Positions 27,557-37,027 of a DNA stretch of 56,424 nt are shown here, in pieces. The stretch lies in assembly GCA_937934305.1 (NCBI GenBank), contig CALHAG010000005.1, positions 1 through 56,424 of the forward strand, in the 5' to 3' direction. Below the pieces are notes generated by a model. It saw only the letters and a program-made list of their open reading frames with translations, was not told where the DNA came from and did not search any database. Numbering within the stretch: the first letter of the stretch is position 1; each line of letters starts with the position of its first letter. The position numbers and the translations under genes were made by a program. Source of the DNA: Candidatus Caldarchaeum subterraneum (GTDB taxonomy: Archaea > Thermoproteota > Nitrososphaeria_A > Caldarchaeales > Caldarchaeaceae).

Positions 27557-28572
27557 AGCAGGTTAAATCAGTTGCGGCAATAGTTGCTTTTCTAGTCGCG
27601 TTATCATCCCTGGTGGCTGTCTCGGCTCAGGGTGCTCTTCCTCCCTACATCCAGCCGGGGCTTGTCTTCGTCTACCAGCTACGTGATGGACAGAAACAGC
27701 AGCTGGAGAACGCGTTCCACAAATACGTCATCGAATCTGTCTCACCGCAGGGGGTCACGATAGCCATAGTATCTGACGTTGCCCAATCGGGGAGATTGAC
27801 TGTAAACGCCAACGGCGAATTTAAGCCTGGTGAGAGAATCGACCTCTGGATTCCACAAGGAGTCTCTGCCGGCACCCGTTTCAAGATGATGGGCGTCGAC
27901 GCTGTTGTCGCCCAGACAGGCTATGAGATGCAAAACTTCAAAGTAACAATTGTGGTATCGGCGGACCAGTCAATTCTTTGGGTCTTTAATGAGGATGGGC
28001 CTCCGCCATATAACCAACTCAAGGGGCTTCTGCTACTTGTCATATTCAGCTCGAACGGCAAAGCCCTTGTTCTTGTCAACATAGAGCAGGCGGGGGCGGT
28101 TACAACCACGTCAACCTACAGCACAACTACACGAGCCGCCACAACAAGACCCGTAACAACCACGAGGACGCAGGTTACCGAGGGCAGGACTGAAACAGTC
28201 GTGGAGACGCAGACGGTCACCGAGACAACAATCGTAACAAAAACAGTCGAGACGGTGCAAACCTACACCACGACAACCACCTCGTCTGTGAGTGTTCAGG
28301 CGGAGAACCCGCCACCGGTGATACCTCTGACAGTGGCTATACCGATAGCCGCCGTAATAGTTGGAGGTGGACTGTTCTACATCAGGTCGAGAAGAAGGCC
28401 TCTGCCGCCGACTTATCCCTACCCCGCTTATCCGCCTCCTCCGCCCACATCCGGCTACACTCCTCAGCCACCTAGACAGGTTATCGCTCCCGCGGCCTAC
28501 TGTCCCGCCTGCCGGTTCCCAATATATCCCGGCGAGTACATGTGTAGGAGGTGTGGTTTCCGTGTCGCCTAA
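27553..28572 (+). CDS. Secreted, Thr-stalk membrane protein with C-terminal zinc ribbon
   Basis: The 339-residue protein starts with a signal peptide (VAAIVAFLVALSSLVAVSAQ), followed by an extracytoplasmic domain of about 170 residues that I do not recognise. A Thr-rich stalk (about residues 185-260) leads to a TM helix (VAIPIAAVIVGGGLFYI), a Pro/Tyr-rich cytoplasmic linker and a final zinc ribbon (CPACRFPIYP ... CRRCGF). The ATG at 27553 overlaps the upstream stop (ATGA). The layout suggests a sensor or scaffold linking the outside of the cell to a cytoplasmic partner; the function is inferred, not known. Confidence 0.8.
   Translation: MKQVKSVAAIVAFLVALSSLVAVSAQGALPPYIQPGLVFVYQLRDGQKQQLENAFHKYVIESVSPQGVTIAIVSDVAQSGRLTVNANGEFKPGERIDLWIPQGVSAGTRFKMMGVDAVVAQTGYEMQNFKVTIVVSADQSILWVFNEDGPPPYNQLKGLLLLVIFSSNGKALVLVNIEQAGAVTTTSTYSTTTRAATTRPVTTTRTQVTEGRTETVVETQTVTETTIVTKTVETVQTYTTTTTSSVSVQAENPPPVIPLTVAIPIAAVIVGGGLFYIRSRRRPLPPTYPYPAYPPPPPTSGYTPQPPRQVIAPAAYCPACRFPIYPGEYMCRRCGFRVA
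28546..28552 (+). promoter_or_regulatory. Ribosome-binding site within the zinc-ribbon coding region
   Basis: AGGAGGT lies 9 nt upstream of the GTG at 28562. It is formed by codons of the zinc-ribbon tail of the previous gene and sets the start of the metalloprotease gene. Confidence 0.7.
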
Positions 28573-30199
28573 ACCAATCATCGCAATTCTGCTTGTTGTC
28601 TTATTTGTTTCATCTGTTTTGCCAGCCGCTGCGCAGGAGCAGGAGTTTGAATGGAATCGGCAGATACCGTTTATAGGGGCTCAGCCTACTCTCGTCCTGC
28701 TGGTTCAGTTTAGCGACGTCAAGCTAAGCATCTCGAGGACTCAGGCTGAGCAGATTGTGAAGATAGTTGACAACTTTGTAAGAGATGCATCATATGGCAG
28801 GACATGGCTGGAATACACTATTCATCCAAAGGTGATAACGCTGCCTAAACCCATGTCCTACTACGGTGGACCAAGCTCCGGTGCACAGAGAGGAGACGAC
28901 AACCAAAGGATTCTTGAGTTTCATCTAACAACAATACAGCTCGCCAAGAAGGATGGAGTGGACATAAGCCAATACAAACACGTGATAACAATTCACGCAG
29001 GAAAAGATGAAGCAGCCGGCGGCTCAGCCAACGACATCTGGAGCCACTGTAACTGTGTCGTACCCAAGATTCTCTATTTTTTAATAGAGCAGTATGGATT
29101 TGACGCTGTCGAGTCAGATTTGAAGAAGCAGGGATATGATTGGGTCGTTGAACTCTTTATGCATAGAACACGGAGCGGCGAGGGCAGATTGCTTTCGGGA
29201 ATAGAGACAGTCGCAGAATATGATATCCCGTCCACTATGGCTCATGAATTCACTCACAGCATGTGGATACCCGACCATTATGTTTACGCTAAAGACGGCT
29301 ATAGTGCGGGGAGCGAGGTCAGCGTCTGGACTAACATGGACTCCGGTTCTTTTATGGACCCTCCCGTCGACATAGACGGCTGGAGCAAATACTTGCTGGG
29401 CTGGATAGAAGCTGTTACAGTTGAAAGAGACGGGGAATACACTATTCATACTCTCGATAAACCCGATGAACCACATGCCTTAATCATACCCATAAACGAG
29501 AAAGAATACTACTTCATACATGCTCGTAGGCCTGTGAAGAATGATGAGGCACTACCCGGCCCAGGCGTCCTAGTCATGCGAGTCAACAAATTCAAAGACA
29601 ATAATGTTGAGGGGGAGCCTTTCATGGTGCAGCTTTTCGACGCCAACCCAGACACCCCAAGAGAATGCGAACAATATGCATCCGGATTCAGAGATCCGCG
29701 TCGTTTCATGACTTTGTGTGTAAAGTTTGACGCACCCTTCTACAGCGCAGATGGCTATAGCGGCACATGGGTCTCAAAAGCTGCTGGAGGAAGAACATTT
29801 GGAACTTATCAGATAGACTTGGGTAATTCCGAGTATGTGACTGAGGAGGGTTTCAGGATTTCTGTTTTGTCGTTTGATGAGAGAACGGGTCTGGCGAGGA
29901 TACGTGTTTCGTTGGGTGGACAGCCTAGGGAGGAGGGCGGTGAAACAACTGTTGTCACGGTAACACGAACGGTGACGGGAACAGCCACCGAAACACTCTA
30001 CACAACCACAACAATCGTAGGAACAGAGACAAGAACAGTCGTCGTCACAGTTACAACAACCCAGCTCCCACGCTCAACAGGAGAAGAATACATCTCCATA
30101 GCCATCATACTCGCCGCACTTCTCTTCACAACAGCCATAATCGCCGTGGGACGAAGAAGACCAAGGACAGCGCCTCCACCGCCGCCCCCTGCATGGTAG
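28562..30199 (+). CDS. Secreted, membrane-anchored M6-like metalloprotease
   Basis: The 545-residue protein has a signal peptide (PIIAILLVVLFVSSVLPAAA), a catalytic domain with the zinc motif MAHEFTHSMWIPDHY (HExxH and a downstream Asp/His, near residue 238), an all-beta region, a Thr/Val-rich stalk (about 460-510), a TM helix and a Pro-rich tail. The arrangement AHEFxHxxxxPDHY followed by MDSGSFMDPP is like M6 (immune-inhibitor-A/InhA) peptidases. The GTG start follows the AGGAGGT site. The gene overlaps its upstream neighbour by 11 nt and shares the stalk-TM anchoring style with it. Substrate is unknown. Confidence 0.8.
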   Translation: MSPKPIIAILLVVLFVSSVLPAAAQEQEFEWNRQIPFIGAQPTLVLLVQFSDVKLSISRTQAEQIVKIVDNFVRDASYGRTWLEYTIHPKVITLPKPMSYYGGPSSGAQRGDDNQRILEFHLTTIQLAKKDGVDISQYKHVITIHAGKDEAAGGSANDIWSHCNCVVPKILYFLIEQYGFDAVESDLKKQGYDWVVELFMHRTRSGEGRLLSGIETVAEYDIPSTMAHEFTHSMWIPDHYVYAKDGYSAGSEVSVWTNMDSGSFMDPPVDIDGWSKYLLGWIEAVTVERDGEYTIHTLDKPDEPHALIIPINEKEYYFIHARRPVKNDEALPGPGVLVMRVNKFKDNNVEGEPFMVQLFDANPDTPRECEQYASGFRDPRRFMTLCVKFDAPFYSADGYSGTWVSKAAGGRTFGTYQIDLGNSEYVTEEGFRISVLSFDERTGLARIRVSLGGQPREEGGETTVVTVTRTVTGTATETLYTTTTIVGTETRTVVVTVTTTQLPRSTGEEYISIAIILAALLFTTAIIAVGRRRPRTAPPPPPPAW

Positions 30200-30248
30200 C
30201 CGTTGATGACGTTTATATCAACCATGTCTCGATGAGAATGCGGAAAAA

Positions 30249-31103
30249 TTGGCTGGAAAACCTGTCATCGAGATTGCATTCGACACACCGCGGCTGGAGG
30301 AGAAGCTGTTAGCCAAGGCGGTGGCCGCAAAAGGAGCTGAACTCCGGCTGACAAACATCAAACAAAATGTCTTCACACTCCAGAAAACCTCTCTGGACGT
30401 CTGTCTCGTGCGATGCGTCTCCCTCTACAGCGCCATACACACAGCCGCGTTGAGAGAGGGCGCGGGTGTCCGCAGCATAAACAGCTCCGAATCCATTTTC
30501 CTCGCGGGAGACAAGGTATTGACGGTTTCGCGGCTCAGGTCGGCGAACCTTCCTATTCCGAGAACCGCTGTCGGGCTGAACACGAGAGCGGCTGAAAAGG
30601 CCTTGGAGAAAGTGGGGCTGCCTGCAGTCGACAAACCACCCATCGGAAGCTGGGGCAGACTCATCGCCCTCGTGAGAGACATCGACGACTTCAAGCTCGT
30701 CGCCGAACACCGGGAAATGCTGCCCAGCAGCTACATGAAAACCCACATAATACAGGAATACATCGACCTGCCGAACCGAGACATCAGAACAATCGTAATC
30801 GGCGAAGAGGTCGTTGGAGCAATCTACCGCTACAGGTCTTCAAATGACTGGAGGACAAACGTCGCACTCGGAGGAGAACCCGTCCAAGCTTTTCTCAACG
30901 ACGAGCTGGTGGAAATAAGCCTCAGAGCCGCGAAAGCAGTGAAAGGTGATGTTGTCAGCATAGACGTCTTCGAGACAACCGACGGCAGCTACCTCGTCAA
31001 CGAGGTAAACGGCGTCCCCGAGTTCAAAGGATTGATGAAGGCAACAGGAGTAAACGTTCCCGAGAAAATCATCGACTATGTAATTGCCTCAACAAGAAGG
31101 TAG
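30249..31103 (+). CDS. LysX/RimK-family ATP-grasp ligase
   Basis: The 284-residue protein has the ATP-grasp layout. KPPIGSWGRLIALVRD in the middle is the LysX hallmark (GSWGR), and VVSIDVFETTDGSYLVNEVN carries the Mg-binding Asp/Glu/Asn near the end. LysX and ArgX join alpha-aminoadipate or glutamate to the carrier LysW in archaeal lysine/arginine synthesis. No lysW or other lys genes adjoin, so either the pathway is dispersed or this paralogue has another acceptor. Translation starts at TTG 30249. The 3' end overlaps the convergent archaemetzincin gene by 35 nt. Confidence 0.8.
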   Translation: MAGKPVIEIAFDTPRLEEKLLAKAVAAKGAELRLTNIKQNVFTLQKTSLDVCLVRCVSLYSAIHTAALREGAGVRSINSSESIFLAGDKVLTVSRLRSANLPIPRTAVGLNTRAAEKALEKVGLPAVDKPPIGSWGRLIALVRDIDDFKLVAEHREMLPSSYMKTHIIQEYIDLPNRDIRTIVIGEEVVGAIYRYRSSNDWRTNVALGGEPVQAFLNDELVEISLRAAKAVKGDVVSIDVFETTDGSYLVNEVNGVPEFKGLMKATGVNVPEKIIDYVIASTRR

Positions 31104-31599
31104 CTCGGCCCCTGCATCTTTCACATAGCTCGCCGCTTTTCAAGTCAACCTCATCAACCGAATTGCTGAAACTCATAACACAGCTTCCCGCGCTGCAGTG
31201 CCTCAAGCCAATCAAGTGCCCCACCTCGTGAACAGCCTCCTTCAAAACCCTATCAAGCAGCAAAGACCTCCCAAACCCCCCAACCTCTACAGAAGGCTTC
31301 AGCCTATGGATAGAGAGAACACCCCCGGGTGAAGGAGCATATCCGAAGACAAAATTAAGGCCCTCGACATAAAGGTCTCTACCGGTCAGGATGAGCACAA
31401 ACGGCTCCCCGGGATGTATGTGCTTCACAAGTTTTTCCGCGTCATACTGACGTCTCTGAGAATTCCAAGCCTTCTCGGCAGAAGACACTAAACCATTCTC
31501 AACAACAACATCAAACCCATAAACCTCCGCAATCCTCGCCGCGACCGCCGAACCGAGGCCCTCGTCACCCGTCTCATTCAAAACCTTTAATCGCAACAT
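31069..31599 (-). CDS. amzA: Archaemetzincin (zinc-dependent peptidase)
   Basis: The 176-residue protein ends in the family signature HEVGHLIGLRHC...C.M (zinc motif HExxHxxGxxH then Cys residues), followed by CERC that completes a second, structural zinc site. The Met of VMSFSNS is the metzincin Met-turn. I chose the ATG at 31599 (MLRLKVLNE), because the residues read upstream of it are the complement of the divergent AK6 gene. The physiological substrate of archaemetzincins is not known. Confidence 0.93.
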   Translation of the reverse strand: MLRLKVLNETGDEGLGSAVAARIAEVYGFDVVVENGLVSSAEKAWNSQRRQYDAEKLVKHIHPGEPFVLILTGRDLYVEGLNFVFGYAPSPGGVLSIHRLKPSVEVGGFGRSLLLDRVLKEAVHEVGHLIGLRHCSAGSCVMSFSNSVDEVDLKSGELCERCRGRATFLLRQLHSR

Positions 31600-31621
31600 C
31601 TCCAACAACCCGCGGAATACG

Positions 31622-32197
31622 TTGATAATATGGGTGACGGGGACACCGGGGGTGGGCAAGACAGCCACGGGCAGAGAACTTGCAAAACGTCTCGGAATAG
31701 GTTTCATAGACCTTCCCGAATATGTATCGATGAACAACCTGTATAAGGAGAGGCTGGAGGATGGCACGATGGTTGTAGAATCACGGAGGCTTGCCCAGCA
31801 TCTATCCAAACATGTTAAAGGCGACACGGTCATAGCGGGACACATCACGGTCAAGGTTCGAGGGCATGAGACAAGATGCGTGGTTCTCCGACTCAACCCT
31901 CTCCAGCTTAGGGAAAGGCTTGAGGAAAGAGGCTACAGCGTGGAGAAGGTGGCGGAAAACGTTGAGGCAGAGTTTCTCGGAGTGGTTTACCTCGACGCAT
32001 TACGTGTGTTCGGGAAGAACCGCGTAAGCCAGATAGATGTGACTGGGAAAGAGGCTAGCGATGTGGTTAACCGTTGTGTTGATGTCTTGGAGGGAAGAGA
32101 TGCTGGCGATGATGTTGAGTGGATGAGCCGCTTAGATGAAGCCGCTGTCTCTCAGCTTTTACGCTATCTCTCAACCACTAAATCGAGAATCCTGTGA
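31622..32197 (+). CDS. AK6/Fap7-type adenylate kinase-like NTPase
   Basis: The 191-residue protein opens with the P-loop IIWVTGTPGVGKTATGREL and has the short lid and the hydrophobic core of the AK6 family, related to Fap7, which acts in late small-subunit ribosome maturation. It starts at TTG 31622, only 22 bp from the divergent archaemetzincin start. Its position 59 bp before ABCE1, a ribosome-recycling ATPase, fits a ribosome-related role. Confidence 0.88.
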   Translation: MIIWVTGTPGVGKTATGRELAKRLGIGFIDLPEYVSMNNLYKERLEDGTMVVESRRLAQHLSKHVKGDTVIAGHITVKVRGHETRCVVLRLNPLQLRERLEERGYSVEKVAENVEAEFLGVVYLDALRVFGKNRVSQIDVTGKEASDVVNRCVDVLEGRDAGDDVEWMSRLDEAAVSQLLRYLSTTKSRIL

Positions 32198-32256
32198 TAT
32201 CTTTTTTACCGGCATGCGGCAGTATGTGGCGGAGAAAACTTTCCTAGTATGGATGG

Positions 32257-34053
32257 GTGACGGAGATGGTTTCCGACCACCGTGTAGCGGTCCTCGACAG
32301 GGATAGATGCGATTCGAAAAAATGCGGAAACTGGCCATGCATAACCTACTGCCCACCCGTTCGAAACAACATCGAAGCCATCAAAATGGGGGAAGACGGC
32401 TTCCCCATAATCAGCGAAACACTATGCATAAGCTGCGGCATATGCGTCAAAAAATGCCCCTTCGAAGCCATCACAATAATCAACCTACCAACCGAGCTAC
32501 GAAAAGACGTGGCGCACCACTATGGCGTCAACAAGTTCAAGCTCTTCAGGCTACCCTATCCCGAGGCTGGGAAAATCGTCGGCCTACTCGGCAAAAACGG
32601 TATAGGAAAATCAACTGCACTCAAAATACTCGCTGGACAGCTTGTCCCCAACTTCGGCATACTCGACAGACCCGTCACATGGGAGGAGGCTTCACGGTTT
32701 TTCCGCGGCTCACTAATCCAAGAACATCTTAGCAGCATCTCCAAGGGAAAGTCCAGGGTCTCCTACAAGCCTCAGAACATAGCCGAGATACCCAAGGTGG
32801 TTTCGGGAACCGTTAAGCAGGTTTTGAGCAGACTCGGCGACTCCGCCGCCGTCGAGGACGTGATGGAGAAGCTGGAGCTGACGAAGCTCAGCGACCGCGA
32901 CATCCGTTTCCTCAGCGGCGGAGAACTGCAGAGGCTCGCCATAGCCGCATGCCTCCTCAGAAAAGCAGACACTTACATTCTCGACGAGCCGTCCAGCTTC
33001 CTCGACATAAGACAGAGGCTGAGGATGGTTGAGGCTGTGAGAAGCGCTGTGCATGACGAGGTAAAAATCGTCGTAGCCGACCATGACTTAGCTGTTCTCG
33101 ACTATTTCTCCGACACGATTTTCCTCTTCTACGGCGAGCCATCTGTCTACGGTGTTGTCGCAGGCCCCTACGGGGTGAGAGAAGGCATCAACATCTTCAT
33201 CGAGGGATACATTCCCGACGAGAACATGAGGTTTCGGAGCGAGCGGATAGATTTTCAAGTGAAGCCTCCCACACGTGAACAGACAAGCTCCGAGAAGCTT
33301 GTGTGGCCCAGTTTCACCAAAACTTTTGAAGGGTTTAGGCTAGAGGTGGAGGAGGGCTGGGTCTATAGAGGAGAGGTGCTCGGCATCGTCGGCCCCAACG
33401 GCATAGGGAAAACCACTTTTGCATCAATCATCGCAGGTGTGCAGGAGACCGACCAAGGCTTCTCCTTCGACCCAAAGGCTGTAAGCTACAAGCCACAGTA
33501 TCCGCAGGCCGACGACAGAACAGTTGAAGAACATCTCAGAGAAGCCGCGGGACAGGAATATGACACCTCGCTCTACCAATCCCTCATACTCAGGCCCTTC
33601 AGCCTCGAGAAGCTGCTGGAGAAAAACATGAAGGAGCTGAGCGGAGGAGAGCTGCAGAAAGTCGTCGTTGCAGAATGTCTCTCGAGAAAAGCCGACATCT
33701 ATGTCCTGGATGAGCCGAGCGCCTTCCTCGACGTCGAGGAGAGATACCATATGGCGAAGATTCTGAAAAGGCTGGCTTTGGAGAAAAAAGTGTATGTTTT
33801 ATTGGTTGAGCATGATTTCACGGTCCTCGACTTCGCGTCATCGGCCCTCATGGTTTTCAGCGGCGAAGCAGGTGTATCGGGACACGGCCACAGTCCAACA
33901 GACCTTAGAACAGGTTTCAACATGTTCCTCGAGCAAATGGACATCAGCTTCCGCCGAGACCAGACCACCAAACGCCCCCGAATAAACAAGAGAGACAGCC
34001 AGCTGCACAGGCTCCAGAAAAAGATGGGCGAATACTACTACCTCTCCGCTTGA
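32257..34053 (+). CDS. abcE1: ABCE1 ribosome recycling ATPase (Rli1 homologue)
   Basis: The 598-residue protein has the N-terminal Fe-S domain (CDSKKCGNWPCITYCPP then CISCGICVKKC), followed by two ABC ATPase domains. Walker A motifs are LLGKNGIGKSTALK and IVGPNGIGKTTFAS, signature loops LSGGELQRLAIA and LSGGELQKVVVA, and Walker B ILDEPSSFLD and VLDEPSAFLD. It splits post-termination ribosomes. A GTG at 32257 opens the frame; ATG 32266 is an alternative. The C terminus carries an unusual basic tail of about 40 residues after the second domain. Confidence 0.97.
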   Translation: MTEMVSDHRVAVLDRDRCDSKKCGNWPCITYCPPVRNNIEAIKMGEDGFPIISETLCISCGICVKKCPFEAITIINLPTELRKDVAHHYGVNKFKLFRLPYPEAGKIVGLLGKNGIGKSTALKILAGQLVPNFGILDRPVTWEEASRFFRGSLIQEHLSSISKGKSRVSYKPQNIAEIPKVVSGTVKQVLSRLGDSAAVEDVMEKLELTKLSDRDIRFLSGGELQRLAIAACLLRKADTYILDEPSSFLDIRQRLRMVEAVRSAVHDEVKIVVADHDLAVLDYFSDTIFLFYGEPSVYGVVAGPYGVREGINIFIEGYIPDENMRFRSERIDFQVKPPTREQTSSEKLVWPSFTKTFEGFRLEVEEGWVYRGEVLGIVGPNGIGKTTFASIIAGVQETDQGFSFDPKAVSYKPQYPQADDRTVEEHLREAAGQEYDTSLYQSLILRPFSLEKLLEKNMKELSGGELQKVVVAECLSRKADIYVLDEPSAFLDVEERYHMAKILKRLALEKKVYVLLVEHDFTVLDFASSALMVFSGEAGVSGHGHSPTDLRTGFNMFLEQMDISFRRDQTTKRPRINKRDSQLHRLQKKMGEYYYLSA

Positions 34054-34102
34054 GGATGTGGGCTAAGGTTTTATACCTGCCCTATATAGGACCCGATAGG
34101 TT

Positions 34103-36283
34103 ATGTCAAGTCCATCACCAACCAGGAAAAAGGAGTTAAGTCTGAGGGTCGCCGAGGCTCGTCAAAGAGACATAGGTCGGAAAATAGCCCGCGTCGACAG
34201 CCAAGGGATGAAGGAGCTTGAACTAAGCCCCGGCGACTTGATAGAGATTACGGGCAGAAGAAGCACCGTCGCCATAGTTTGGCCGCCGTATAAAGAGGAT
34301 GATGGACAGGGAATAATCAGGATAGACGGCGAAATTAGGAGGAACTCAGGCGTCAGCGTAGGCGAGTATGTACGTGTAAGCAAAACAACAGCCAAGCCAG
34401 CAACAAAGATTGTTCTCGCACCTTTCGAACCTCTCCCCTTCGTGGGCGATTTTGGCAGAATCGTGAGGAGCCAGCTGCTCAACATGCCCGTTGCCAAAGG
34501 CGACATCATCGTGGTCCCCGTTCTTGGAATGGGTGTAGAGCTGAAGGTTAGCTCAACAAGTCCATCACCCATAGTCATGGTCACGGAAAGCACCGTCGTC
34601 GAGATCAGCTCCACAACAGCTAAGAGAATTGAGGAGGTCTCAGGCGTCACCTACGAGGACATCGGAGGGCTTCACGACGAACTGCAGAGGATTAGGGAAA
34701 TGATTGAGCTTCCTCTCAAGCATCCCGAGCTATTTAGACACCTCGGCATAGAGCCGCCCAAGGGAGTTATTCTATACGGGCCGCCAGGCACAGGTAAAAC
34801 ACTCATAGCCAAGGCAATAGCCAACGAAACCGGCGCCCACTTCGTCTCCATAAACGGGCCTGAGATAATGAGCAAGTTCTACGGCGAGTCGGAGGCGCGG
34901 TTAAGGGAGGTGTTTCAAGAAGCTGAGCAGAACGCTCCCTCGATAATTTTCATAGATGAATTGGATGCAATCGCGCCGAAGAGAGGCGAGGTCACCGGAG
35001 AGGTTGAGCGCAGAGTTGTCTCACAGCTGTTGACGTTGATGGATGGACTTAAGAGCCGTGGACAAGTAGTTGTGATAGGCGCCACAAACCGTATAGAAGC
35101 CATCGACCCCGCTCTCCGAAGACCGGGCAGGTTCGACAGAGAAATACGCATAGGTGTTCCCGACAGAAACGGGAGGAAAGAAATCCTGCTGATACACACG
35201 CGACGAATGCCTTTGGCAGATGACGTCAACATCGACGAATTGGCTGAAATCACTCACGGCTTCGTTGGAGCAGACATAGCCGCGCTGACACGTGAAGCCG
35301 CTATGAATGCTCTGAGAAGATTCCTTCCACAGATAGATTTGGAGAAGGAGGTTATCCCGGCGGAGGTGTTGGAGAAGATTAAGGTTACGCGGGAGGATTT
35401 CGCCAACGCTTTGAGAACCATTCAGCCTTCGGCTCTCAGAGAGGTTGTCCTCGAGATACCTAACGTGAAATGGGATGACATTGGTGGGCTGGAGAATCTT
35501 AAACAGGAGCTAAGAGAAGCGGTTGAATGGCCTCTGAAGTATCCCGATGTGTTTAAACGGCTTGGAATAAGGCCTCCGCGTGGAATACTGCTCTACGGCC
35601 CACCGGGAACAGGAAAAACGCTTCTGGCCAAGGCAGTTGCCACAGAGAGTCAAGCCAACTTCATAAGCGTCAAGGGCCCCGAGGTATTGTCCAAATGGGT
35701 GGGAGAATCGGAGAAAGCGGTTCGCGAAATATTCAGAAAAGCTCGGGAGACGGCGCCCTGCATTATTTTCTTCGACGAGCTTGACTCGATAGCTCCTCGT
35801 AGAGGAATTCACACCGACGCAGGCGTCACCGACCGGATAGTCAACCAGCTGCTCACGGAGATGGATGGAATGCAGTCCCTCAAGGGAGTGGTTGTACTCG
35901 GAGCAACAAACAGGCCCGACATACTCGACCCTGCGCTCCTAAGGCCGGGAAGGTTTGACAGAGTGCTCTACGTTCCTCCACCCGACAGAAACGCCCGACT
36001 CGCGATATTCAAGATACACACCAGGGAGATGCCTCTTGACCAAGATGTTGACCTCGAGCAGCTGGCCGCGTTGACGGAGGGCTACACAGGAGCAGACATC
36101 GAGGCGGTGGTGCGGGAGGCCGCGTTGATAGCTGCTCGCGAAAACATCAACGCCCAGGTTGTCTCGATGAGGCATTTCGGGCTTGCGCTGCAGAAGATTA
36201 AGCCGAGTGTGGGCGCTGAAGAGAAGGCTGAGTATGATAGAATTGTCTCCAACTTCAAGAAATCCATGGCATACATCGGATAA
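34103..36283 (+). CDS. cdc48: CDC48/VAT family AAA+ ATPase
   Basis: The 726-residue protein has an N-terminal double-psi barrel region (about 1-180) and two AAA modules with Walker [18 protein letters not shown] and [18 protein letters not shown] and Walker [15 protein letters not shown] and [14 protein letters not shown]. It is a homohexameric unfoldase that feeds proteins to the proteasome. GTTTTATACC about 30 nt upstream gives a promoter. It precedes the ESCRT-III gene but is the CDC48 type, with two AAA domains and no MIT domain, so it is not CdvC. Confidence 0.96.
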   Translation: MSSPSPTRKKELSLRVAEARQRDIGRKIARVDSQGMKELELSPGDLIEITGRRSTVAIVWPPYKEDDGQGIIRIDGEIRRNSGVSVGEYVRVSKTTAKPATKIVLAPFEPLPFVGDFGRIVRSQLLNMPVAKGDIIVVPVLGMGVELKVSSTSPSPIVMVTESTVVEISSTTAKRIEEVSGVTYEDIGGLHDELQRIREMIELPLKHPELFRHLGIEPPKGVILYGPPGTGKTLIAKAIANETGAHFVSINGPEIMSKFYGESEARLREVFQEAEQNAPSIIFIDELDAIAPKRGEVTGEVERRVVSQLLTLMDGLKSRGQVVVIGATNRIEAIDPALRRPGRFDREIRIGVPDRNGRKEILLIHTRRMPLADDVNIDELAEITHGFVGADIAALTREAAMNALRRFLPQIDLEKEVIPAEVLEKIKVTREDFANALRTIQPSALREVVLEIPNVKWDDIGGLENLKQELREAVEWPLKYPDVFKRLGIRPPRGILLYGPPGTGKTLLAKAVATESQANFISVKGPEVLSKWVGESEKAVREIFRKARETAPCIIFFDELDSIAPRRGIHTDAGVTDRIVNQLLTEMDGMQSLKGVVVLGATNRPDILDPALLRPGRFDRVLYVPPPDRNARLAIFKIHTREMPLDQDVDLEQLAALTEGYTGADIEAVVREAALIAARENINAQVVSMRHFGLALQKIKPSVGAEEKAEYDRIVSNFKKSMAYIG

Positions 36284-36392
36284 CCGAATACACGTGTAAC
36301 ACCGCAACACTATCCACATATTCTTCGACGCGTCGAAACGGTTCAACCGATAAATACGCCGACGATGGGCCCCGCATGTGAGGTAGGAAAAA

Positions 36393-37013
36393 ATGAAAAT
36401 GCCTTGGACAAGGGAACCAGTGCAGCAGCCGGCCTACGTGCGACCAGTCAACTACCAAGACCGAATGCTGGAGATACTGACGCAGCTCAAGATTCAGAAC
36501 GAGAAGCTGAACCGGACGATTGAGAGGCTGAAACACCGCGGCAAAGAGCTTTTCGAACAATGTGTACGGGCTGAGCAGGAGAAGGACACGGCACGTGCAA
36601 CAATCTACGCCAACGAGATTGCGCAGCTCCGTAAGATGACTAGAACTCTGCTCGCCAGCCACATGTCGCTTGACAAAGTTGTTCTACGTCTTGAGACGGT
36701 GAAAGAGTTCGGTGACGTGATGCATGTCCTCGGCCCGGCGACGCAGATAATCAAGCAGGTGCAGCACGAGATATCCGGAATCGTTCCAGAAGTGGCCCAC
36801 AGTTTGAGAAGAGTCGACGAGATGCTGGAGAGCATCATAATCGAGGCTGGCAACGTAACAGGAGGAAGCGTCTACGTCTCGCCCTCCGACCCGGAGGCTC
36901 AGAAAATCATAGAGGAAGCAGCCGAAGTCGCGGCACAGAGGATGAAGAGCAGCTTCCCAGAGCTGCCTGAAACCTATCAACACCTCGAGTCAGCCGCCAA
37001 CAGGGCTGACTAA
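36393..37013 (+). CDS. ESCRT-III (Snf7) family protein, CdvB1/B2-like
   Basis: The 206-residue protein is a long helical hairpin typical of Snf7 proteins (LKIQNEKLNRTIERLKHRGK, then EFGDVMHVLGPATQII). A length near 210 without the C-terminal winged helix found in the main CdvB matches the short paralogues CdvB1/CdvB2. It would polymerise at the membrane during archaeal cytokinesis or vesicle budding. The last residues (SSFPELPETYQHLES) could hold a MIM-like peptide for CdvC. TATA-like GATAAATAC and GAGGTAGG precede the ATG. Confidence 0.88.
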   Translation: MKMPWTREPVQQPAYVRPVNYQDRMLEILTQLKIQNEKLNRTIERLKHRGKELFEQCVRAEQEKDTARATIYANEIAQLRKMTRTLLASHMSLDKVVLRLETVKEFGDVMHVLGPATQIIKQVQHEISGIVPEVAHSLRRVDEMLESIIIEAGNVTGGSVYVSPSDPEAQKIIEEAAEVAAQRMKSSFPELPETYQHLESAANRAD

Positions 37014-37016
37014 ACA

Positions 37017-37027
37017 CCCCCTTTTTT
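37017..37027 (+). terminator. T-run terminator after the ESCRT-III gene
   Basis: A C-tract followed by TTTTTT lies directly past the stop codon at 37013, with further T-runs to 37052 inside the convergent gene. Oligo-T after a coding region is the common intrinsic archaeal terminator. Confidence 0.4.

Noticed and set aside
34103-37013. cdc48 plus ESCRT-III gene as a Cdv division operon
   Set aside because: The ATPase is a two-domain CDC48/VAT with no MIT domain, so it is not CdvC; cdvA is also absent.
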